Source: CAWFKS01 sp963816435 (GTDB lineage Bacteria; Pseudomonadota; Alphaproteobacteria; Rhizobiales; Rhizobiaceae). Taken from it: 64,000 nt of DNA. The notes under the pieces were generated by a model. The model saw only the letters and a list, made by a program, of their open reading frames with translations, was not told where the DNA came from and made no database searches. The stretch is from contig CAWFKS010000010.1 in the NCBI GenBank assembly GCA_963816435.1, positions 124,001-188,000 of the forward strand, written 5' to 3'. Below, piece after piece: positions 48,601 through 54,972 of this stretch (positions are counted from its first letter, which is position 1; every line of letters starts with the position of its first letter). The translations under genes and the position numbers were made by a program.

Positions 48601-48743
48601 CCGTCAACGGCATGATCGTCGATCCCAAGCACCCGTTCGGCGGCTACAAGCAGTCGGGCATGGGCCGCGAGGGCGGCCCTGAAGGTCTCGACAACTACAT
48701 CGAGACCAAGACGATCCACATGGCCGGAGGCGGCGGCCACTGA
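45618..48743 (+). CDS. Benzoylformate decarboxylase fused in frame to aldehyde dehydrogenase
   Basis: One 1041-codon reading frame. Residues 1-545 are a ThDP decarboxylase close to MdlC: NPGSTELP (Ser41), LQESVVVAMADAYAQ (Glu62), NLHSAAG (His85), GAPVFTYHF with the third active-site His, and GDGSAMYS for ThDP. Residues 550-1041 are an aldehyde dehydrogenase with PWNAPLVL, VSLELGGKSA (Glu) and ITGQVCFSLTR (catalytic Cys). Together they would turn an arylglyoxylate into the aryl acid via the aldehyde. The junction, however, contains AGGAGG (47251-47256) eight bases before an in-frame ATG (47265), and a TGA in the next frame overlaps that ATG. The genes may thus be separate in reality, joined by a lost stop or one-base error. 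GGGAGG precedes the 45618 start. Confidence 0.88.
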   Translation: MNKMTSDTTLATGRRVVTVAEAVFEFLRAHGVDRIFGNPGSTELPMFTDLPDDLSYVLGLQESVVVAMADAYAQVTRRPAFVNLHSAAGLGHAMGSIYTAYKNRAPLIITTGQQSRQLLPHDPFLFAENATEMPQPYVKFACEPARAEDVPAAIARAWAMAVQPPMGPVMVSVPLGDWSALTSPIEVRDVVATPGCGPDVLDRLARRIDGASSPVIVVGPGVDIAAGWEPTVKLAEALQAKVWASPMSARCSFPERHELFAGFLPAQQPALSNCLEGADFILVLGAPVFTYHFPGSEGHVPEGAELCLIGDDPKQIAGAATGQAILSDVRSAAAGLAERVRARARRNDLPARTIPRLDQPRVITPQYFYQTLDGVRSPDSIVVEEAPTARGALHDFFPIERPDGFLATASGGLGYALPGAVGTALTRPEHPVICVVGDGSAMYSIQALWSAAEYDVDLVVIVLNNGGYGALRGMVDEGVKAHGVDISHLDFVEIAEAQGVKAARCGSARELPDRLRELLAGKGPRLLEVMLDKPDEPQKQIVQKEEETRMNVMARDISGLKAPEKFFIDGRWIEPISQRRLQVVSPVTEEVVITYPEAGQADMDRAIAAARDAFDNGPWPRMSPSERAGYLRKVADLLGERLEEIAQAWTTQVGAPISLTRYLVGQNPTLFNYYADLIETYPFVDERYRDDGGVVKVVKEPVGVCAAITPWNAPLVLLSYKVSAALAAGCTMVAKPSPETPLEAYILAECIEQAGIPRGVFNLVPAGRESGDYLVRHKQIDKVAFTGSTAAGKHIAAVCAERLARVSLELGGKSAAILLDDADFSAALPSLMMFSMPITGQVCFSLTRILVPESRKQEFLDMYLGAVSGIKVGDPFDPETQMGPLTMARQLERVQGYIAAGRAEGATLACGGNRPAGFQKGYFIEPTVFTDVQPDMKIAQEEIFGPVVSVIGYTDDDDAVRKANNSVYGLSGAVFTSNPDRGYAMARRMRTGSVTVNGMIVDPKHPFGGYKQSGMGREGGPEGLDNYIETKTIHMAGGGGH

Positions 48744-48781
48744 GCGGCCGGACTTCGCCCTTTTCCTGATCCCGAACGCAA

Positions 48782-48815
48782 GGGGCCGCCGGTCACGCAC
48801 CGGCGGCCCCTTTTT
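48782..48815 (+). terminator. Strong rho-independent terminator
   Basis: GGGGCCGCCGGT (48782-48793) pairs perfectly with ACCGGCGGCCCC (48799-48810) around a 5-nt loop, followed by TTTTT. It ends the decarboxylase/dehydrogenase transcript before the convergent DUF3237 gene. Confidence 0.92.
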
Positions 48816-48834
48816 CATTGCGGAAGGCGAAGCG

Positions 48835-49296
48835 TCACAGAACCTCGAAAACCTCGATCAGCACCGAGTCGGCGCGGCGCGATCCGGTGCCCAGAAAGAT
48901 GGTGTGATTGAGCCAGGCGTATCTCTGGTCGCCGGTCTCGAAGCGCGGGTGCGTGCGCATGTAATAGAGCGAGGCATCCACCGGCTCGCCGGCGGCAAGC
49001 TTCGCGATCACCTCGGGCGGCCCGTGGCGGAAGCCGAAATTGCGCACGTCGATGATGGCGCCGTCATGCGTCTCGATGCCGTAGCGCGTGTCGAGCGTCG
49101 CCTTGCCCTCGGCATCGACCGTCTGCCAGTCGGCGCCGAGGTTCAGCACGCGGCCGGAAAGCCGCTCGCCTTCGACGCTGCCGCCGATGATCGGGATGAT
49201 GCGCAGGCGGGTCCCGCCGGTCGCCGTCCCCTTCTCGATCGGCGTTCCGAGTTTCGCCTCAATGCGGCAGAACGGCTTCAGATCGGGTGCTGGCAT
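48835..49296 (-). CDS. DUF3237 domain-containing protein
   Basis: 153 residues covering one DUF3237 beta-barrel-like domain; recognisable parts are the early GTRLRIIPIIGGSVEGERLSG and the late HPRFETGDQRYAWLNHTIF. No signal peptide. Activity unknown. It is the last gene of the TRAP operon, 7 bp after the large permease, so a role in handling the imported compound is likely. Members are often found beside aromatic catabolism genes. Confidence 0.83.
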   Translation of the reverse strand: MPAPDLKPFCRIEAKLGTPIEKGTATGGTRLRIIPIIGGSVEGERLSGRVLNLGADWQTVDAEGKATLDTRYGIETHDGAIIDVRNFGFRHGPPEVIAKLAAGEPVDASLYYMRTHPRFETGDQRYAWLNHTIFLGTGSRRADSVLIEVFEVL

Positions 49297-49303
49297 GGTC
49301 TTC

Positions 49304-50602
49304 CTATCTCGTCATCGTCATCGGCAGGAACAGCACGATCGCCGGGAACAGCACCAGGATCGCGAGCCGGATGATGTCGGAGGCGATGAACGGAATCACG
49401 CCGCGGAAGATCGTCGTCAGCTTCACGTCGGTGGCGATCGAGTTGATGACGAAGACGTTGATGCCGACCGGCGGCGTGATCAGGCCGAGCTCGGCGGTCA
49501 TGACGATGATGATGCCGAACCAGACGGGATCGAAACCGAGCTGGACGACGACCGGGAACACGATCGGCACCAGGAGGATGATCATCGCCATGGAATCGAG
49601 AATGCAGCCGGCGAAGATGAAGAAGATCAGGATCAGCGTCAGGGTGCCGTAGGACCCCATGTTGAGGCTGATCAGCCAGGCGGTGATCTTCTGCGGCGAC
49701 TGCGTGATGGCCAGGAAATAGCTGAACAGCGAGGCGCCGATCAGCACGGTGTAGACGGACACCGACGTCCTCAGCGCCTCGACCAGGCTGTCGATGACGC
49801 CGCGCACGCCCAGCCGGCCGCGAACGACGCCGATCAGGATGGTCAGCAGCGCGCCGACGGCGGCGGCCTCGGTCGGGGTGGCGACGCCGAAATAGATGGT
49901 GCCGAGCACGGCGACGAACAGCAGGATGACGGCCCAGATGCCCGAGAGCGAGGCGAACGCCTCCCTGAGGTCGAACTTCGTGCCTTCGGGCAGGCCCTTG
50001 CGGTGGCCGATCAGCACGGTGGCCATGTACATGACGACGGCCAGCGCGCCCGGAATGATGCCGGCCATGAACAGCTGCCCGACATCGGTCTCGGTGATGT
50101 AGCCGTAGACGACGAGCACCACGGAAGGCGGGATGAGGATGCCGAGCGTGCCGCCGGCGGCGACGACGCCGGAAGAGACCTCCTCGCGATAGCCGAAGCG
50201 CCGCATCTCCGGCATGGCGACCTTGGTCATGGTCGCGGCGGTGGCCACCGACGATCCGCAGATGGCGGCGAAGCCGGCGCACGCGGCGATGGTCGACAGC
50301 GCCAGCCCGCCGCGGAACGGGCCGAGCCAGGCGTTGCCGGCGCGGAACAGCTCGCGCGACATGCCGGAGTTGGTGGCGGCCACGCCCATCAGGATGAAGA
50401 AGGAGACGAGGCTGAGGTTGAAATCGGTGATGGTGCTGATCGGCGAGGACGCCAGAAGGTTCAGCGCCGGGCCGATGCCGCGGATGGCGGCGAAGCCGAA
50501 GACGCCAACCAGGCCCATGGCGATGCCGATCGGGACCCTCAGCGCGGCGATGCCGAACAGGATGATGAAGCCCCAAAGGGCGATCCAGTCAGTGCTCGCC
50601 AT
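49304..50602 (-). CDS. TRAP transporter large permease (DctM type)
   Basis: 432-residue inner-membrane protein with about 12 hydrophobic segments. Family features are GVAATNSGMSRELF, a CGSSVATAATMTKVAMPEM segment, FVAVLGTIYFGVATPTEAAA and TAELGLITPPVGINVFVIN. It uses an ion gradient to import the solute delivered by the DctP proteins. The start overlaps the small permease gene by 14 bp. Confidence 0.93.
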   Translation of the reverse strand: MASTDWIALWGFIILFGIAALRVPIGIAMGLVGVFGFAAIRGIGPALNLLASSPISTITDFNLSLVSFFILMGVAATNSGMSRELFRAGNAWLGPFRGGLALSTIAACAGFAAICGSSVATAATMTKVAMPEMRRFGYREEVSSGVVAAGGTLGILIPPSVVLVVYGYITETDVGQLFMAGIIPGALAVVMYMATVLIGHRKGLPEGTKFDLREAFASLSGIWAVILLFVAVLGTIYFGVATPTEAAAVGALLTILIGVVRGRLGVRGVIDSLVEALRTSVSVYTVLIGASLFSYFLAITQSPQKITAWLISLNMGSYGTLTLILIFFIFAGCILDSMAMIILLVPIVFPVVVQLGFDPVWFGIIIVMTAELGLITPPVGINVFVINSIATDVKLTTIFRGVIPFIASDIIRLAILVLFPAIVLFLPMTMTR

Positions 50603-51119
50603 AGTCGTCGGCCTCGTGAAGTTCGCTTTGCTCGCTGTGCTCGAGCGTGCCCGCGCCGGTGGCGACGAGATAGAGCCGAGCTCCGACGGTGATGATCGTC
50701 GCCGCAGTGCCCACGCAGATCAGCGCGAACAGCGGCCACACCCTGATCTGCAGGTCGAAGGTCGATTCATGGCTGTGGTAGGCGCTTTCGGTGCGCACCA
50801 GGATCTTCCAGGCCAGCAGGATGACGAAGAAGAGAAGCGCGCTCCAGGCGAAGGTATCGACCCAGCGCCGCATCCACATCGGCATCATCTCGGCGAACAG
50901 GTCGATCTTGATGTGGCCGCCCCGGTAGCCGACCGAGGCAAAGCCCCACATGACGCAGGCGCCGATCATGAGGCGCGAGATGTCGAAGGCGTCGGGAATG
51001 GGCCGGGCAAACAGATAGCGTCCGGCGGTCGAGGCGACGATCAGGATGGTCACGGCGCCGAGGAGAATGCCGGCCACGACTTCGACGGCCAGGCAGAAAC
51101 GTTCCAATTGTCGGATCAT
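50589..51119 (-). CDS. TRAP transporter small permease (DctQ type)
   Basis: 176 residues with four hydrophobic segments; GAVTILIVASTAGRYLFARP and the middle MWGFASVGYRGGHIKIDLF fit DctQ. It assists the large permease. It lies 71 bp after the first binding-protein gene, separated from it by a strong hairpin. Confidence 0.9.
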   Translation of the reverse strand: MIRQLERFCLAVEVVAGILLGAVTILIVASTAGRYLFARPIPDAFDISRLMIGACVMWGFASVGYRGGHIKIDLFAEMMPMWMRRWVDTFAWSALLFFVILLAWKILVRTESAYHSHESTFDLQIRVWPLFALICVGTAATIITVGARLYLVATGAGTLEHSEQSELHEADDYGEH

Positions 51120-51144
51120 GGAAATACCCGATCGGTCAGTTGAA

Positions 51145-51170
51145 GGGGCAGGCGCGGATGCGCCTGCCCC
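51145..51170 (-). terminator. Strong hairpin between TRAP binding protein and permease genes
   Basis: An 11-bp perfect stem, GGGGCAGGCGC (51145-51155) with GCGCCTGCCCC (51160-51170), around a 4-nt loop. On the minus strand only TTCAACTG follows, so termination would be partial; it may also protect the upstream mRNA. Confidence 0.6.
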
Positions 51171-51190
51171 GATTTCGTGCGTTCGACCGA

Positions 51191-52216
51191 CTATTCGACC
51201 AGCGAATTGTATTTCTTCAGCGTGCCGATCAGGTCGTCATAGGCCTTGTCGGCGTCGATGCCGGCCTTGGTGGCGTTCTGCTTCCACTCGTCGGTGAGCG
51301 GTGCGGTGTCGTCACGCCACTCCTTCATCTCGTCGGCCGTCGGCTTGTAGAGCGTGTGGCCGCCCTGATCGATGATCTTCTGGCGGCCGGCGGCCTCGAA
51401 GTCGGCCCAGCCGGACGCCATCTTCTCGGCCCATTCGGGCGTGCAGTGATCGTCGATCACCTTGCGGTCTTCCGGCGCCAGGCTGTCGATCTTGTCCTTG
51501 TTCATGACGAAGACGAAGGTCGTCACGTAGAGCGGGATGTCGAGGTGCGACTTCACCACGTTGTCGACGCCGAAGATGAACAGCGAGCCCCACGGCGAGG
51601 CGGTGATGTCGGCCGTGCCCTTGGTCAGCGCGTCGCGCATCTCCGGCACCGCCACCTGGACCGAGGCGCCACCGAGCAGGTTGACCATGCGGGCGAGCGT
51701 CCCGTGGGCCGGGCGCACGTTCTTGCCCTTGATGTCCTCGGGCGATTCCAGCCGGCCCTTCACGCCGTGCAGCGTGCCCGGATCGTGCAGGATGGCCATG
51801 CAGTAGTAGACGTCCGGCATCTCCTTGGCCGCATACGGCCGATACCATTCGTCGAGCGCCTTGGAGCCTTCCTTGGCGTTGTTGATGAGGAACGGCAGTT
51901 CGCCGGCCGCGATGATCGGGAAGCGGCCCGGCTGGTAGCCGGGATTGACGAAGGTGATGTCGGCGATGTCGTCGCGGGCCATGTCGTAATGGTCCTTGGC
52001 GCCGCCGAGCTGCTGTGCCGGATAGATGTTGATGTGGATGCGGCCGTTCGAGGCTTCCTCGATGTCCTTCGCCCACGGCTCCATGCCGGTCGGCTGCAGC
52101 GGGTGCGTCGGCGGCACCCAGTGCGACAGCGAAAGCTCGACCTCCGCGGCCTGGGCCGAAGCGGCCATGAGCGTCGCGCAGGCGGCGCCCAACAACATTT
52201 TCAACGTCCTAGACAT
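51191..52216 (-). CDS. TRAP transporter substrate-binding protein (DctP type), copy 1
   Basis: 341 residues with a signal peptide of about 22 residues (ends AQAAEV). The mature part starts VELSLSHWVPPTHPLQPTGMEPW, and FRLVNPGY-type ligand contacts appear as FVNPGYQPGRFP. It is clearly a paralogue of the protein encoded next to it (copy 2), sharing long blocks such as IDSLAPEDRKVI and DHCTPEWAEKM. The start at 52216 has GGGAGG in front; a longer frame exists but lacks a signal peptide. Confidence 0.92.
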   Translation of the reverse strand: MSRTLKMLLGAACATLMAASAQAAEVELSLSHWVPPTHPLQPTGMEPWAKDIEEASNGRIHINIYPAQQLGGAKDHYDMARDDIADITFVNPGYQPGRFPIIAAGELPFLINNAKEGSKALDEWYRPYAAKEMPDVYYCMAILHDPGTLHGVKGRLESPEDIKGKNVRPAHGTLARMVNLLGGASVQVAVPEMRDALTKGTADITASPWGSLFIFGVDNVVKSHLDIPLYVTTFVFVMNKDKIDSLAPEDRKVIDDHCTPEWAEKMASGWADFEAAGRQKIIDQGGHTLYKPTADEMKEWRDDTAPLTDEWKQNATKAGIDADKAYDDLIGTLKKYNSLVE

Positions 52217-52398
52217 GGTATCCTCCCTGATACGATACGTGCCAAAATCACCGGTGGACGGCGAGATCACAGACCTGTTTTTGTTATTTTATATAACTAC
52301 CGGCGACAAGTGGTGCCGGCGCGACCCCTCCGACCACGATTGCGTGGAACAGGTTAAACATCACTGCCCGCAGAGGCGAGCCCGATGCCCTCGAAAGA

Positions 52399-52420
52399 CG
52401 GGGCCGCCGAAGCGGCCCCG
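52399..52420 (-). terminator. GC hairpin after the second binding-protein gene
   Basis: CGGGGCCGC (52399-52407) pairs with GCGGCCCCG (52412-52420); on the minus strand the loop is TTCG and the tail GTCTTTCG. It lies 22 bp after the copy 2 stop, likely a partial terminator or 3' mRNA stabiliser. Confidence 0.5.
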
Positions 52421-52441
52421 CCAAATTCGCAGGCGAGCCGA

Positions 52442-53458
52442 TCAGCCCGCGTAGGAATCGTATTTCTTCAGCTTTTCGATGAGGCTGTCGAGGATGGCGT
52501 CGCCATCGTTGCCCTGGTCCGACATGGTCTTCTTCCATTCGTCGGTGAGCGGGGCGGCGGCGTCCTTCCACATCTGCACTTCCTCAGGCGTCGGCGTGTA
52601 GACGTGATGGTCGGGCATGGCGGCGATCTTGTCGCGGCCGGCGGCCTCGAAATCGGCCCAGCCGCTGGACATCTTCTCGGCCCACTCCGGCGTGCAGTGA
52701 TCCATGATCACCTTGCGATCCTCCGGCGCCAGGCTGTCGATCTTGGCCTTGTTCATGACGAAGGCGTTGATCGAGGCGTAGAAGGGCATGTCGAGGTGAT
52801 AGTGGACGAGGTCCTGGGCGCCGAACACGAACAGCGAGCCCCAGGGCAACTCGGTGACGTCGGCCGTGCCCTTGGAAAGCGCGTCGCGCATCTCGGGAGC
52901 CGAGACCTGAACCGAGGCACCGCCCAGCAGGTTGACGAAACGCGCTTCCGTGGCGTTGGCCGGACGCACGTTCTTGCCCTTGATGTCGGCGGGAACGTGG
53001 ATTTCCGACTTGCCGTGCAGCGTGCCGGGATCGTGGCTGATGGCCATGCAGAAATAGGTGTCACCCATCTCCTTGTCGGCGTACTGCTGGTACCACTCGG
53101 TCAGCGCAGCCACGCCGCCCTTGGCGTTGGCGAACAGGAACGGCAGTTCGGCCGCGGCCATGATCGGGAAGCGGCCGGGCTGGTAGCCGGGATTGATGAA
53201 GCCGATGTCGGCGATGCCGTCACGGGCCATGTCGTAGTGGTCCTTGGCGGCGCCGAGCTGCTGGGCGGGGTAGATGGTGATGTGGATGCGCCCGTTCGAC
53301 GCCTCCTCGATGTCCTTGGCCCACGGCTCCATGCCGCGCACCTGGAGCGGGTGGGTCGCCGGAACCCAGTGGGCCAGGCTGAGGTCGACTTCGGCGGCGG
53401 CGGCGGAATTTGCCAGACCGAGGGCGAGCGCAATTGCTGCGAGTCCGCGTGTATACAT
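52442..53458 (-). CDS. TRAP transporter substrate-binding protein (DctP type), copy 2
   Basis: 338 residues with a signal peptide of about 22 residues (LANSAAAAEV). Same layout as copy 1: VDLSLAHWVPATHPLQVRGMEPW at the start of the mature part and FINPGYQPGRFP in the ligand cleft, but different residues around it (EIHVPADIKGKN and AQDLVHYHLD against copy 1), so ligand preference may differ. Its ATG is part of a TGTATACA palindrome, so a protein bound there would sit on the start of the gene. It is the first gene of the TRAP operon. Confidence 0.92.
   Translation of the reverse strand: MYTRGLAAIALALGLANSAAAAEVDLSLAHWVPATHPLQVRGMEPWAKDIEEASNGRIHITIYPAQQLGAAKDHYDMARDGIADIGFINPGYQPGRFPIMAAAELPFLFANAKGGVAALTEWYQQYADKEMGDTYFCMAISHDPGTLHGKSEIHVPADIKGKNVRPANATEARFVNLLGGASVQVSAPEMRDALSKGTADVTELPWGSLFVFGAQDLVHYHLDMPFYASINAFVMNKAKIDSLAPEDRKVIMDHCTPEWAEKMSSGWADFEAAGRDKIAAMPDHHVYTPTPEEVQMWKDAAAPLTDEWKKTMSDQGNDGDAILDSLIEKLKKYDSYAG
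53450..53457. promoter_or_regulatory. TGTATACA operator candidate overlapping the TRAP operon start codon
   Basis: The palindrome occupies the first codons of DctP copy 2 (Met-Tyr-Thr). A bound regulator would block the early transcribed region. A second, imperfect site, TGCATACA (53662-53669), lies 39 bp before the divergent FMN dehydrogenase gene. Confidence 0.55.
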
Positions 53459-53661
53459 ATTTCCTCCCTTTCAGGCTGAGCCGTCATCCCGCACGGGAGC
53501 GGGCGGCAAGAATCCTCACCTCGCAGTATCAACACATTAGCACCCGGTGGACAAGACGTTACTTGGCTTTGAGCCGGCTTGCCGCGGCGCCGGCCGGCTC
53601 GTGAGCGAGACGGGGCGACCCCATGTTAACGGTGAGAACCGGTGCGCAGTGGACGCAGATG

Positions 53662-53669
53662 TGCATACA
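53662..53669. promoter_or_regulatory. Degenerate operator (TGCATACA) before the hydroxyacid dehydrogenase gene
   Basis: One mismatch from TGTATACA, in the 249-bp gap between the divergent TRAP and dehydrogenase operons, which otherwise shows no gene. The same variant occurs upstream of livK (27875). Confidence 0.4.
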
Positions 53670-53707
53670 AACTATAGGGGACGGGAAGTCTTCAGGGGAG
53701 GAGCTGC

Positions 53708-54949
53708 ATGGCAGCAAGCGACGATCGGCTTGCGAGGTGGCGCGCGCGCTATCCGGCACTGCAGGCGCTGGAAAGCCGCGCCCGGCAACGCATCCCGTAT
53801 TTCGCTGCCGACTTCCTCGACGGCGGCACCGGCGACGAACTGTCGCGCCGCCGCAATCTCGATGGGCTGGCCAGGATAGAGATCGTGCCGCGCTACGGGG
53901 TCGACCTCTCGAGCGTCGATACCGCCTGCACCCTGTTCGGCCGGTCCTATTCGGCTCCCATCGTCATTGCTCCGGTCGGCATGGACGGGGCGATCTGGCC
54001 CGGCGCGACGCGCCATTTCGCCGAGACGGCGCACGACACCGGCCTTGCCTACATGACCGGAACGCTTGCCTCGGCCTCTCTCGAGAGCGTCGCGGAGACC
54101 GCGCCCGACCAGGCGTGGTTCCAGCTCTACACGATGCCGGGCGAGGACCACCGCGTTTCCTTCGACATGCTGCGCCGCGCCGAAGCCGCCGGCGTGCATG
54201 CCGTTGCGGTGACGCTCGACGTGCCGGTGGCGCCGCGCCGCATCCGCGACATGCGCAACCGCGTCGCCTCGCCGCTGCGGCTGACGCCGGGCCTGATCGC
54301 TGCGACGCTGACGCGGCCGGCCTGGCTTTCAGCCTATTCGCGCGAGGGCATGCCGCGCTTCGCCAACGTGGCGCCGTATTGCCGCGAAGGCGCCACCAAG
54401 GAAGAGCTCGATGCCTTCGTCGCCGGCTCGCGCCCCGGCAGCGGCGCGACCTGGGACGTCATCGCACGCTTCCGCGATGCCTGGCCGCGCGCGCTGATGA
54501 TCAAGGGCGTGCTGCATCCCGCCGATGCGGAAAAGGCGGCCGAACTCGGCCTCGACGGAGTGATCGTGTCCAACCACGGCGGGCGGCAGTTCGATGCGGC
54601 ACCCGCTGCCATCGACGTCGTGCCGGCGATCCGCGCCGCACTCGGACCGGACAAGACGGTTCTGATGGACGGCGGCATCATGTCGGGCCTCGATGTGCTC
54701 AAGGCGATCGCCTGCGGCGCCGACGGCGTGCTGGCCGGCCGCGCCTTCATGCTGGGTCTGGCGGCGCTCGGCGACGACGGGGCGCGGCATGTGGCGGCGA
54801 CGCTCGCCGACGAGCTGCGCATCGCGCTCGCCCAGACCGGCGCCTGCACCGTCGCGGGCGCCAGGAAGCTTGCCGTGCGGCATCGCGATGCGTGGCGGGC
54901 ACAAGACTTCGAACGTAGTCTCGCGGCGATGCCCGCGACGAACGAGTAG
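53708..54949 (+). CDS. FMN-dependent alpha-hydroxy acid dehydrogenase (MdlB/LldD-like)
   Basis: 413 residues of the lactate/mandelate/glycolate oxidase family, oxidising an L-2-hydroxy acid to the 2-keto acid. The substrate Tyr region is WFQLYTMPG (about 140), and the active-site His-Gly-Gly-Arg motif is VIVSNHGGRQFDAAP (about 290), followed by the FMN phosphate loop LMDGGIMSGLDVLKAI and GADGVLAGRAFM. No clear membrane anchor. GGGAGGAG precedes the ATG. With the benzoylformate decarboxylase-like gene nearby, an arylglycolate (mandelate-type) substrate is likely. Confidence 0.88.
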   Translation: MAASDDRLARWRARYPALQALESRARQRIPYFAADFLDGGTGDELSRRRNLDGLARIEIVPRYGVDLSSVDTACTLFGRSYSAPIVIAPVGMDGAIWPGATRHFAETAHDTGLAYMTGTLASASLESVAETAPDQAWFQLYTMPGEDHRVSFDMLRRAEAAGVHAVAVTLDVPVAPRRIRDMRNRVASPLRLTPGLIAATLTRPAWLSAYSREGMPRFANVAPYCREGATKEELDAFVAGSRPGSGATWDVIARFRDAWPRALMIKGVLHPADAEKAAELGLDGVIVSNHGGRQFDAAPAAIDVVPAIRAALGPDKTVLMDGGIMSGLDVLKAIACGADGVLAGRAFMLGLAALGDDGARHVAATLADELRIALAQTGACTVAGARKLAVRHRDAWRAQDFERSLAAMPATNE

Positions 54950-54972
54950 CCGGTACAGAAGGAACGAGTTGC

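Noticed and set aside
45489..48818. Open reading frame of over 1100 codons antisense to the decarboxylase/dehydrogenase gene
   Set aside because: No domain is seen and both sense-strand enzymes have complete active sites; shadow of biased codon use.
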